From: an uncultured Lachnospiraceae bacterium
GTDB taxonomy: Bacteria; Bacillota; Clostridia; Lachnospirales; Lachnospiraceae
DNA length: 9,255 nt
NCBI GenBank assembly: GCA_902795625.1
Contig: CADBLW010000060.1
Span: forward strand, 1 to 9,255
Reading direction: 5' to 3'
Below the pieces are notes generated by a model. That model was not told where the DNA came from, made no database searches, and saw only the letters and a list, made by a program, of their open reading frames with translations. Positions 1 to 6,932 of this stretch are shown piece by piece (positions within the stretch are counted from its first letter, which is position 1; each line of letters opens with the position of its first letter). Position numbers and translations under genes: made by a program.

Positions 1-362
1 ACATAGTAACGGGTGCCGTGGTGCTCTCCCTTTCCGTACCAGAAGAAGAATATCGTCGAGGTCAGCCACGCAAACGCGGTCACCGCACAGTACACCGCGC
101 GGAAGCCGTCCGCGACAAGATACACGCCCATGCCGCACAGCTTCGGGATCGACAGCGAATACTGCTGTCCGTTCCACAGCCCGAGAGCGACGATCATCGT
201 GAGTACAAACATCGTCGCCACCGTGAGGGCGATGCCGCATTTTTCGACAGCGTCGGCTGCCTTCGGAGCGCTCTTCCGGAAGAATGCGCCGAGAGCACAC
301 GAAACATACCCCCCCAGCAGGGGAAGCAGTACGAGCCACAATAAGATCAGGTTTCCGCTCAT
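1..362 (-). CDS. Fourth NuoL/M/N-type antiporter subunit, N-terminal part (cut by window edge)
   Basis: An open frame starts at an ATG at 362-360 and stays open for 120 codons to the left edge, so only the N-terminus is visible. AAAGGA lies 7 nt upstream of the start. The translation begins MSGNLILLWLVLLPLLGGY, a hydrophobic first helix. Further membrane segments lie near residues 47-62 and 85-106, the latter followed by a charged GKGEHHGTRYY stretch. This matches the N-terminal layout of proton-conducting subunits of the complex I/Mrp/Mbh family and resembles its two upstream neighbours, which have an aromatic segment followed by a charged loop at the same place (residues about 85-105). The family's diagnostic Glu and Lys residues would lie beyond the edge, so assignment rests on position in the operon and overall pattern. 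It could equally be a MrpA-, MrpD- or NuoM-type member. It lies 58 nt downstream of the 491-aa paralogue. Confidence 0.7.
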   Translation of the reverse strand, partial: MSGNLILLWLVLLPLLGGYVSCALGAFFRKSAPKAADAVEKCGIALTVATMFVLTMIVALGLWNGQQYSLSIPKLCGMGVYLVADGFRAVYCAVTAFAWLTSTIFFFWYGKGEHHGTRYY

Positions 363-387
363 CGTTGCATCCTTTCCGTCATAGTTT

Positions 388-418
388 TATCGTTGTTATC
401 GTTATATTACATATCGTT
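388..418 (-). repeat. Three direct copies of AACGATA in an intercistronic gap
   Basis: The 58-nt AT-rich gap between the 491-aa and the left-edge antiporter genes contains the heptamer AACGATA (minus strand) at 412-418, 397-403 and 388-394. Start-to-start spacings are 15 and 9 nt. The composition is clearly more AT-rich than the flanking genes. It may be a short protein- or RNA-binding repeat, an unstructured leader that keeps the ribosome binding site free, or chance in a low-complexity stretch. Confidence 0.4.
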
Positions 419-420
419 CC

Positions 421-1896
421 TCACCGGATCCCCGCCGCGACATCCGAGAGAAAATGCAGCACCGGTTGGGAACATATGCCCATCACCGTCACTAACGTTA
501 CAAGAAGCACAAGCGGCAGACGCATGCGCCAGCCTGTTCTGCGGATCTCCCCGCTCACCGGCTGCTCCGTGCCCGCGGTCTCCTTCGGCATCCACGCGCG
601 CACCACGACCTCAAGGATGTAGGCCGCAGACAGCAGCGCAGACAGGATCAGTACGGCCAGCCCGGTATACGCGAAGGCCGTGCCCTGCTGCACCGCGGCG
701 TTGCCGATATACCATTTGCTGACAAATCCGATCAGCGGCGGGATACCGATCAGGGAAAGCCCCGCGACGGTATACACGGCAAAGATCAGCTTCATGCGCC
801 GTCCCATGCCGTCCATCTCCCACACATAGTATTTCTTCGCCTTGACGTTCACTGCGCCGATGCAGTAGAACAGCGTTATTTTCATGAGTCCGTGCCCGAG
901 CATATGGGCAAATGCCGCCGTCATTCCGGCCTCCGTCATCAGCGAGGCCGCGAACAGGATGTACGACAGATTGCTGACCGTCGAGTACGCCAGCCGTCGT
1001 TTGCAGTGCTGCTCTTTCACCGCCTTCACGGCGCCGTACAGCATCGTGAACATGGCAAAGCACATCACCGTATACTGCGCCCACGATCCGCGAAGGAACG
1101 TCACGCCGAAGCTGTAATAAGTGATCCGGATGATTGCGAACGCGCCCGCCTTCACGACCGCGACGGCATGCAGAAGTGCCGTGACCGGCGTAGGTGCGAC
1201 GGAAGCGCTCGGAAGCCATCCGTGAAACGGAAAGACCGCCGCCTTCACGCCGAAGCCGAGCACAGCCATCACATAGACGACGCGGAGCATCGTGCGCTTT
1301 CCGGCGATGTCCGCAAGCACGCCGCCGAGCCGGAAATCGATCGTCTCACCGAACACGACGATGGCGATGAACCCGATGAAGGCAAATGCCGCGCCGCCGA
1401 TGGAATACCGCACGTATTTTCTGGTGGCGACGACAGCCTTGTACTTCAGGCCGTGCATCATCAGCGGGATCGTCACAAGCGTCAGCATCTCGTAAAACAT
1501 GTACATCGTCATCAGGTTGGCCGAGAACGCGATGCCGAACGTGATGCCGTATGTCATTGTATAATATGCGAAAAATGTGTTCTGATGGCTCTCCGTCTCC
1601 ATGTACTCGATGGCGTACAAAGACGCGATGGGCCACAACAACGCCACAAGCCCCGCGAACACGCAGGACGAGCCGTCTAGGAAGAATTTGACGGAAAGCT
1701 TCTCGGCGAGCTGCAGGATGATCGCTTCATCACTCGGATGAAACGCGAGGATCAGCGCGACACACGCCGAAGTAAGGAGTGTCACGGTCATCACCGTGAT
1801 CTCCATCACCCTGCGTGAATGCGGTTTTATGATCCCAAGTGCCGCTCCGCCGAATATCGGCAGCAGCAGCGGAACCAAAAGCCAGTAAGCGCTCAT
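421..1896 (-). CDS. NuoL/M/N-type proton-conducting antiporter subunit (491 aa, MrpA/NuoL-flavoured)
   Basis: An integral membrane subunit expected to carry one ion-translocation channel of the complex. Hallmarks are visible: E136 in YMFYEMLTL (TM5), K218 in GFGVKAAVFPFHGWLP (TM7), H243 and K249 in HAVAVVKAG (TM8, a pattern typical of NuoL/MrpA), H331/H335/K339 in HMLGHGLMK (TM10-11), and K394 in GFVSKWY (TM12). Length suits a 14-helix member without the C-terminal extension of NuoL or full-length MrpA. The ATG at 1896 has CAGGAG six nt upstream. It shares blocks with the 534-aa gene just upstream (LRGSWAQY versus LRGTWAQY; RLAYSTVS in both; GFVSKWY in both), suggesting tandem duplication. 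The family may carry Na+ or H+; the sequence does not settle which. Confidence 0.9.
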   Translation of the reverse strand: MSAYWLLVPLLLPIFGGAALGIIKPHSRRVMEITVMTVTLLTSACVALILAFHPSDEAIILQLAEKLSVKFFLDGSSCVFAGLVALLWPIASLYAIEYMETESHQNTFFAYYTMTYGITFGIAFSANLMTMYMFYEMLTLVTIPLMMHGLKYKAVVATRKYVRYSIGGAAFAFIGFIAIVVFGETIDFRLGGVLADIAGKRTMLRVVYVMAVLGFGVKAAVFPFHGWLPSASVAPTPVTALLHAVAVVKAGAFAIIRITYYSFGVTFLRGSWAQYTVMCFAMFTMLYGAVKAVKEQHCKRRLAYSTVSNLSYILFAASLMTEAGMTAAFAHMLGHGLMKITLFYCIGAVNVKAKKYYVWEMDGMGRRMKLIFAVYTVAGLSLIGIPPLIGFVSKWYIGNAAVQQGTAFAYTGLAVLILSALLSAAYILEVVVRAWMPKETAGTEQPVSGEIRRTGWRMRLPLVLLVTLVTVMGICSQPVLHFLSDVAAGIR

Positions 1897-1910
1897 GCTT
1901 TTCTCCTGCC

Positions 1911-1928
1911 GGGCTCCCGGGGAAGCCC
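1911..1928 (-). other. RNA hairpin just upstream of a ribosome binding site
   Basis: On the minus strand the 57-nt gap before the 491-aa gene contains GGGCTTC-CCCG-GGAGCCC, a 7-bp stem with one T-G pair and a 4-nt loop. It ends 2 nt before the CAGGAG site at 1903-1908. No U-tract follows, so it is not a terminator. It could shield the mRNA 5' end after processing or tune translation of the downstream subunit; this is inference. Confidence 0.45.
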
Positions 1929-1953
1929 GTTGCTTTCGTTACTTTATTTTCCG

Positions 1954-3558
1954 CTAAAATACGGAATTCAGGATCTGCGTCACCCAGTCCGTCAGAAGGC
2001 TCGGGAACAGTCCGAAGAACAGCGTTCCCGCCGCAAGCACCACAAGCGGGATCAGCATGAACGGACTTGCTTCCTTCTTCCCCTTCTCCGCGGAATCCGC
2101 CGTGATCACATCGAAGGTTTCCTCCCCGGACTCCTGTTCATCGGCCTTCTCCGCGTCGGACTCCTGTCCTTCTCCCGTCTTCACCTCGGGCTCGTGTCCC
2201 TCGTGCTCCTCCACGACGAAAAATGCGTCGGAGGCCATGGTGATCAGATAGCCCGCCGTGAGCAGCGCGCTGATGATCAGGATCACAGGCACAAGGAACC
2301 GCATCGGGCCGGTCTCCGTCTTGAGCGCGCCCGCGGCAAGGTACCATTTGCTGACAAATCCCGAGAACGGAGGGATACCGACGAGGGCGAGACCTCCGAG
2401 AGTAAAGCAGATCATCGTCACCGGCATGATCAGACCGATGCCCTTCATCTGCGCGACCTTCGTCCGGCCGGTCTTATAGATGATCGCGCCGGCGACAAGG
2501 AACAAAAGGTTCTTGGTGATCGAATGGAACACCACATGGAGAAACGCTCCCATCGCCGCGACCGGTGCCAGCAGATACAGTCCCACAAGGACATAGGAGG
2601 TCTGGCTGACCGTCGAATACGCGAGTCTCTTCTTGAACACCTTCTCCCGGAAGGCAAGCATCGAACCGAGGAATACGGTTAAAAGCGCCAGTCCGAGGAG
2701 CGCGTACTGTGCCCATGTTCCGCGCAGGAAATCAGGTCCCACCGAGAAGAACACGACACGGATCACAAAGAGGATACCCATTTTCGTAATATTGCCCGAC
2801 AGCAGCGCCGATGCCGGTGCCGGAGCTACCGGGTGCGCCTTCGGAAGCCATCCGTGGAGCGGATACATACCGACCTTGGAGCCGAGACCGATCAGCATGA
2901 AGAACACCGCGATCGTGAGCGCCAGGCTCTCGTTGCTGCTCAGGTCGCTGCGGATGAAACCGCCTGCCGCGTAAGAGATCACGCCGCCTGTGACCGAGCG
3001 CTCCTCCGCAAAGCTGTAGAGGAAGAACACGCCGATCAGGCCGAGAAATGCTCCGGCCAGCGAATAATACAGATACGTGATACCAGCGGAGATCGACTCC
3101 TTCGTCTGCTCATGCATGACGAGCGGGAACGTTGCGAGTGTCATCATCTCGTAGAAAAGATAGGTCGTCACAAGGTTTCCCGAGAAGCACACGCCCATCA
3201 GCGCCGCCAGCGCCAGCAGGGAGAAGATACAGTATCTCGTCTCCCGCTTCTCATGGTTCATGTACTCGAAGGAAAACAGCGTGGATGTCATCCACATGGC
3301 CACCGTGAGCACGGCGAACCAGACCGCCGTCTTATCCGACCGGAAGAACACGGGGATGTCCGGCAGCAGTTCAAAGAGTTCGATTTCCTTCTCTCCGAGC
3401 ATCGCAACTCCGACGACCAGCAGACAGGTCGCCGTCACGAAAGCTCCCGTCACGACCCGCACGGAGCGTACGCTCCTGCGGTACGCGGGAGTCATCAGCA
3501 GGATAGCTCCCAGCAGCGGCACCAATACAGTTACCGGTATCAACCATGCTCCAATCAT
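1954..3558 (-). CDS. NuoL/M/N-type proton-conducting antiporter subunit with acidic C-terminal loop (534 aa)
   Basis: Second antiporter-like membrane subunit of the operon. Family residues are in place: E137 in YLFYEMMTL (TM5), K228 in GLGSKVGMYPLHGWLPKAH (TM7), K259 in NITKMG (TM8), H341/H345/K349 around HVVFHSITK (TM10-11), and K404 in GFVSKWY (TM12). The APAPASALLSG segment after TM7 is canonical for the MrpD/NuoM/NuoN type. Residues 450-497, between the last two predicted helices, form a hydrophilic, strongly acidic loop (VVEEHEGHEPEVKTGEG onward) absent from both neighbours. Start at 3558 is supported by GGAGGAGG five nt upstream, which overlaps the stop codon of the preceding gene, so translation is probably coupled. 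The gene lies 12 nt after the 498-aa subunit. Confidence 0.9.
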   Translation of the reverse strand: MIGAWLIPVTVLVPLLGAILLMTPAYRRSVRSVRVVTGAFVTATCLLVVGVAMLGEKEIELFELLPDIPVFFRSDKTAVWFAVLTVAMWMTSTLFSFEYMNHEKRETRYCIFSLLALAALMGVCFSGNLVTTYLFYEMMTLATFPLVMHEQTKESISAGITYLYYSLAGAFLGLIGVFFLYSFAEERSVTGGVISYAAGGFIRSDLSSNESLALTIAVFFMLIGLGSKVGMYPLHGWLPKAHPVAPAPASALLSGNITKMGILFVIRVVFFSVGPDFLRGTWAQYALLGLALLTVFLGSMLAFREKVFKKRLAYSTVSQTSYVLVGLYLLAPVAAMGAFLHVVFHSITKNLLFLVAGAIIYKTGRTKVAQMKGIGLIMPVTMICFTLGGLALVGIPPFSGFVSKWYLAAGALKTETGPMRFLVPVILIISALLTAGYLITMASDAFFVVEEHEGHEPEVKTGEGQESDAEKADEQESGEETFDVITADSAEKGKKEASPFMLIPLVVLAAGTLFFGLFPSLLTDWVTQILNSVF

Positions 3559-3570
3559 ATGTGCCTCCTC

Positions 3571-5067
3571 CTACATAAACTGCGCCAGTCCCGTCTGTAT
3601 CCAGCGGAACACCGGCTCCGACCCCATACCAAGCACGAAATTGACGGCGATAAACATAAACACCGCCACGCGCGTTACATTCGAGTGTTTGACCGTCCCC
3701 GGTTCCGGCTCCGTGACGATCGGCGTGTAAATATTGATCAGCTGTCCGATAAAGTACATCGCGTTTAAAATGGTACTGATTGCGAGTGCCACAAGGGCGA
3801 TCAGCATTTTCGGCGAGGACCCGACACCGAAGGCCGCCTTCGCGTAATATACCTTCGACGTGAAGCCCGCCAGCAGCGGAATGCCGACCATGGACAGCGA
3901 ACCTATGGCAAACCCGAGGCTCGCGATCCGGTGACGGTACGCCGACCCCCTCAGCTTGCGGTAATTCGCGTACTCCCACGTGCCGTCCGAGAGGCTGTTT
4001 AAAGAGATGAACAGCATGGATTTTCCGGCCGCGTGAGCGAGAATATGGAAGATCGACGCGATCATGCCGGCCTCCGTATTCAGTCCGAAGCCCATGTATA
4101 TGTACCCGATCTGCGCGACCGAGGAAAATGCGATCATACGGCTCACGTCGGTCTGCTGGATCGCGCTGATCGATCCGAACACCATGCCGGCGATACCGAA
4201 CACAAACAGCACGTCATCCACCTGGATCGTATGGATGATGTCCATGCCGATGACGCGGTAGAAAAACTTGATCAGCAGGAAAATGTAGCCCTTCGAGACA
4301 AGACTCGACAATATTGCGCTCGACGCGCAGGTCGAATACCCGTACGCATCAGGCAGCCATGAGTGGAACGGGAACAGCGCCGACTTGATGGCGATACCGA
4401 CGCAGAACAGTCCCACCGCGACCGTCAGCGGTTCGCTGTAGGTGCGCTGCTCGATGATCTGCACGATGGCCTCGTGCATCGGCTCCATCAGTAGATGTCC
4501 CGTGATCCCGTACAGGATCGACAGGGAAATGAGCACAAGACCGGAACCGAGCAGCGACATGATCATGTACTTTGTCGCCGCCAGAAGGTTTCGACCCCAT
4601 CCGCGGATCATGATCAGGCCGCAGGCCGCGATCGTGTTGATCTCGATGAACACGTAGCCCGTGAACATGTCGTTCGTATAGATGAGCGCCAGCAGCGAGC
4701 TCAGGAGCAGATTCATCATGATGTAAAAAAGGTTCTGCTTTTCCGCGGGGATGTCCACAACGGTGAACCGGTATCCGCCGACGATGGAGAGCAGCATGAC
4801 GAAGCAGAAAAATGACGCCATCATCGTCTCCAGCAGCCCAACGCGGATCTCGTTGCCGAAGGGCGCGGGGAACGCTCCCATCCTATAGTTGTACGCCTCC
4901 CCCGTATACAGCACGTAAACGAACGCCGCGACTGACAACAGTCCCGACACCGTCACCACTGCGAAGTTGAGTCTCTTCGCCCTCTTCCCCGACATCACGG
5001 AGGAGATGGGCCCGGAGATCATCGGCAGCAGTATGCTGAAAAACGGAAAATTGCGTACAAAATCCAT
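3571..5067 (-). CDS. mrpD: MrpD/MbhH-like proton-conducting antiporter subunit (498 aa)
   Basis: First of the antiporter-like subunits and the positional equivalent of MrpD (MbhH), directly after mrpC. About 14 membrane helices are expected. Key residues: E142 in YVFIEINT (TM5), K228 in GIAIKSALFPFHSWLPDA (TM7), K259 in SLVSKGY (TM8), H345/K349 in HAAGK (TM10-11) and K405 in GFTSKVYYAK (TM12). The segment after TM7, YGYSTCASSAILSS, lacks the usual Ala-Pro found here in most relatives and in both downstream paralogues. Start ATG at 5067 is preceded by TAGGAG six nt upstream. It is clearly more distant from the 534- and 491-aa proteins than those are from each other. In Mrp complexes this subunit is a candidate ion-pumping unit; the ion is not determined here. 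The gene symbol rests on position and similarity. Confidence 0.9.
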   Translation of the reverse strand: MDFVRNFPFFSILLPMISGPISSVMSGKRAKRLNFAVVTVSGLLSVAAFVYVLYTGEAYNYRMGAFPAPFGNEIRVGLLETMMASFFCFVMLLSIVGGYRFTVVDIPAEKQNLFYIMMNLLLSSLLALIYTNDMFTGYVFIEINTIAACGLIMIRGWGRNLLAATKYMIMSLLGSGLVLISLSILYGITGHLLMEPMHEAIVQIIEQRTYSEPLTVAVGLFCVGIAIKSALFPFHSWLPDAYGYSTCASSAILSSLVSKGYIFLLIKFFYRVIGMDIIHTIQVDDVLFVFGIAGMVFGSISAIQQTDVSRMIAFSSVAQIGYIYMGFGLNTEAGMIASIFHILAHAAGKSMLFISLNSLSDGTWEYANYRKLRGSAYRHRIASLGFAIGSLSMVGIPLLAGFTSKVYYAKAAFGVGSSPKMLIALVALAISTILNAMYFIGQLINIYTPIVTEPEPGTVKHSNVTRVAVFMFIAVNFVLGMGSEPVFRWIQTGLAQFM

Positions 5068-5085
5068 ACCGTGCTCCTATGCCGC

Positions 5086-5099
5086 GCGGCTCCCGCCGC
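5086..5099 (-). other. Small GC hairpin with GGGA tetraloop before the mrpD-like gene
   Basis: In the 71-nt gap upstream of the 498-aa gene the minus strand reads GCGGC-GGGA-GCCGC, a perfect 5-bp stem closed by a GNRA-class tetraloop. It lies a few bases before the TAGGAG ribosome binding site and no U-run follows. It may be an mRNA-processing or stability element. A 5-bp GC stem can arise by chance in GC-rich DNA. Confidence 0.35.
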
Positions 5100-5138
5100 A
5101 AATAATATAAGTGTCAACGCCGCAGCGCCCGTAGAGAG

Positions 5139-5513
5139 CTACTCGCTGTGCTCCCGGCGCACCAGAAGCGTGATCTCGTCAATATCCAGCGTGTGATATC
5201 TCCGGTACAGCCGGATGGTCAGCGACAGCATCAGCGCGGTCACACTGACGGACACGACGATACCGGTGAGCACGAGGCCGCTCGGGATCGGATTGACATA
5301 CCGCGACGTGGTCGTGTCCCCGTCCGTGATGATCGGCGCCAGCCGCCCCGAGATATACCCCATGGAGGCGAGGAACAGATAGACCGCCGTATCCATGATG
5401 TTCAGCCCGATGATCTTCTTGATCAGGTTCTTCTGCAGCAGCAGATTGCCGAACCCGATGCCGAACAACACCATGGAAACCACGGAGATATAGTTTTCAA
5501 ACAAAGCATCCAA
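5139..5513 (-). CDS. mrpC: MrpC/MnhC (MbhG-like, NuoK-type) subunit
   Basis: A 124-aa protein with three predicted helices (about residues 9-26, 34-52 and 78-102), the NuoK fold that links antiporter subunits to the rest of the complex. Family features are GIGFGNLLLQKNLIKKIIGLN in the first half and NPIPSGLVLTGIVV in the third helix. Most MrpC proteins read DPxPQALVLTAIVI here, so the Asp is Asn and the Gln is Ser in this copy. The start is a TTG at 5513: an in-frame stop (TGA, 5519-5517) lies one codon upstream, the nearby ATG at 5509 is out of frame, and AAGGGAG at 5524-5530 sits 10 nt before the TTG. The C-terminus is hydrophilic (RRYHTLDIDEI onward). It lies 77 nt after the MbhE-MrpB fusion gene. 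Confidence 0.88.
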   Translation of the reverse strand: MDALFENYISVVSMVLFGIGFGNLLLQKNLIKKIIGLNIMDTAVYLFLASMGYISGRLAPIITDGDTTTSRYVNPIPSGLVLTGIVVSVSVTALMLSLTIRLYRRYHTLDIDEITLLVRREHSE

Positions 5514-5523
5514 CTGTCAACAT

Positions 5524-5530
5524 CTCCCTT
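5524..5530 (-). promoter_or_regulatory. Ribosome binding site for mrpC (supports TTG start)
   Basis: AAGGGAG on the minus strand, with 10 nt between GGGAG and the TTG at 5513. It is the only good Shine-Dalgarno match near the start of the mrpC frame, whose upstream extension is blocked by an in-frame TGA. Confidence 0.6.
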
Positions 5531-5571
5531 TTATCCTGCCCGACACAAACGCCGGACGGTTTCTTCGCTGT

Positions 5572-5597
5572 CTTTTGAAAAAACGCTTTCTCAAAAG
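5572..5597 (-). other. 11-bp hairpin enclosing the stop codon of the MbhE-MrpB gene
   Basis: The minus strand has arms CTTTTGAGAAA and TTTTTCAAAAG around a GCGT loop: 11 pairs with a single G-T wobble. The stop codon TGA of the fusion gene (5593-5591) lies inside the 5' arm. The T-run lies within the 3' arm and not after it, and the operon continues with mrpC, so a complete terminator is unlikely. Partial attenuation or an endonuclease-processing and stability element separating the small-subunit and large-subunit parts of the mRNA is plausible. Confidence 0.5.
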
Positions 5598-6685
5598 GTT
5601 CCTCTTCGGAACAGCGCGTAAAATGCGTACATTGTGCATGCGACCTCCAGTCCTACCAGCAGGTTGATCGGCAGGATCAGACCGGAGCTGATGATGGCCC
5701 CGAGCTTTCCGAGAGGCACGATCGACGCGATCCCGTTCGCTCCCGTGAAGAGGTAGTACGCGATGATCAGCGCGTACAGGCACAGCGAGCCGACCTTGAT
5801 GATGTCGTATACCTTCTCGTCAAAGAATCGTCTCGTCGCGCGGAAGCCGAAGGCTGCGTTGTAAAGGATCAGACCGGCTCCGATGACGGCTCCTCCGGAG
5901 AACCCGCCTCCGGGGGAAAGATGGCCGTTTAAGAGGATGTACAGTCCGAACAGAAAGATCATCGGAACAACGACCCGGGCAACATTTTGTAAAATGATAT
6001 CCCGCTCCGGTTCCGTCTCCTTCTCCTGCATTCCCTGGGGCCATGCACAGGACGGAGCCGTGACACTGCCGTCCGGCGTCTCCGCTGCTGCCTCTGCCTG
6101 CGCTACAGCCTCGTCATTATGCCGTGCGGCTGCCTTTTTCTTCCGTTTGCGCTTTTCCGTCCCGTCCGCCTCGGGCTCCGTCTTGTAAAACAGAAGGATC
6201 ATGACCGAGCAGGCAGCGACAAAAAGCACGTTGGTCTCGCCGAAGGTATCGAACGCGCGGTACTGCAGGATCATACCGGTGACGGTGTTGACAACACCGG
6301 TCTCCTCACTTCCCTTCTCCAAGTACCGCTCCGCAACCTCATTGTTCGTCGGCGTATCCTCGCTTCCGAACGCCGGCATATACGCGACATTCATGATGAG
6401 CATGCCGATGATCATCAGGCACATCAGCATCGCAAGGACATAGTATATTCTGCGGAACACCCGCATGTCGGACATTTTCGCGAAGCGCTTCGCGTCCTCA
6501 TACGGATCGGTCTCCGCGAGCTCGAGGTAGCTGGCATTTTCCGCGCGCTCGGTCTCCTTCACCTCCGCGACACGGTGCTTCCACTCCTCGACGTGATCCT
6601 CCTCGGGAAGCGGCTTATCGCCCTTTACAAAGACGAGAAACCGGTGCGCGAACGAGTTTTCATAATTCTTCCGTATCCGGCTCAT
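5591..6685 (-). CDS. mrpB: MbhE-MrpB (MnhB) fusion subunit
   Basis: A 364-aa membrane protein joining two modules that are separate in archaeal Mbh clusters. Residues 1-75 are hydrophilic and highly charged, with no domain I recognise. A helix follows at about 79-101, then the MbhE-type motif GMILQYRAFDTFGETNVLF (137-155) leading into a second helix. Residues 168-230 are a linker with a basic cluster (KRKRKKKAAAR), then an Ala/Glu-rich part. Residues 231-364 form the MnhB/MrpB domain with the signature NGHLSPGGGFSGGAVIGAG (253-271) and four helices. The frame is open further upstream, but ATG 6685 is preceded at 2 nt by GAGGAGGA, so this start is preferred. It overlaps the MbhD-like gene by 26 nt. 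Confidence 0.87.
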   Translation of the reverse strand: MSRIRKNYENSFAHRFLVFVKGDKPLPEEDHVEEWKHRVAEVKETERAENASYLELAETDPYEDAKRFAKMSDMRVFRRIYYVLAMLMCLMIIGMLIMNVAYMPAFGSEDTPTNNEVAERYLEKGSEETGVVNTVTGMILQYRAFDTFGETNVLFVAACSVMILLFYKTEPEADGTEKRKRKKKAAARHNDEAVAQAEAAAETPDGSVTAPSCAWPQGMQEKETEPERDIILQNVARVVVPMIFLFGLYILLNGHLSPGGGFSGGAVIGAGLILYNAAFGFRATRRFFDEKVYDIIKVGSLCLYALIIAYYLFTGANGIASIVPLGKLGAIISSGLILPINLLVGLEVACTMYAFYALFRRGTF

Positions 6686-6932
6686 CGTCCTCCTCCTCGA
6701 CAGCATTGATCTTCCTGAGCGTGACAAAGAAAAGCACGCTCGTGACACCCGCGCCCACTGCGGCCTCCGTGATCGCCAGATCCGGCGACTCAAGGAAGAT
6801 CCATATGATCGACATTACCAAACTGTATGACATAAAGATTACAACGGACACCAGCAGGCTTTTCGCAAAGCTCACGCCGATGGCGCACGCGACAAGAAAT
6901 CCGACCAGGAGCAGCAGTATCAGTTTCGTCAT
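6660..6932 (-). CDS. mbhD: MbhD-like subunit (DUF4040 family; equivalent to part of the MrpA C-terminus)
   Basis: A 90-aa protein with two to three helices and the family motif DLAITEAAVGAGVTSVLF (51-68). In classical Mrp systems this segment is part of the large MrpA subunit; in archaeal Mbh and Mrp clusters it is a separate gene, as here. It is NuoJ-like in fold and thought to help link neighbouring channel subunits. The C-terminus is a short acidic tail (VEEEDDEPDTEEL). The start codon overlaps the mrpG stop in an ATGA arrangement, with an AAAGG/GGCGG stretch upstream, and the end overlaps the next gene by 26 nt, so the three are probably translationally coupled. Confidence 0.88.
   Translation of the reverse strand: MTKLILLLLVGFLVACAIGVSFAKSLLVSVVIFMSYSLVMSIIWIFLESPDLAITEAAVGAGVTSVLFFVTLRKINAVEEEDDEPDTEEL

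Noticed and set aside
892..1680. Long plus-strand open frame (262 codons) opposite the 491-aa antiporter subunit
   Set aside because: Its translation is rich in Arg, His and Asp with no hydrophobic pattern, typical of the antisense frame of a GC-rich membrane-protein gene. The minus-strand protein has clear family motifs.
1819..2682. Long plus-strand open frame (287 codons) spanning two antiporter genes
   Set aside because: It crosses the gap between two well-supported minus-strand genes, and its product is Arg/His/Glu-rich low-complexity sequence.
2833..3768. Plus-strand open frame of 311 codons
   Set aside because: Antisense shadow of the 534- and 498-aa subunits; no recognisable motif or ribosome binding site.
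5089..5117. Perfect TTGACA (minus strand, 5112-5117) in the gap before the mrpD-like gene as an internal promoter
   Set aside because: At 17-bp spacing the sequence is GGGAGC, not a -10. The TATATT next to it is only 2 bp away, so the spacing cannot work.
5591..6793. Upstream ATG (6793) for the MbhE-MrpB gene
   Set aside because: The extra 36 residues are Arg/Ser-rich and overlap deep into the MbhD-like gene; a very strong ribosome binding site precedes the ATG at 6685.
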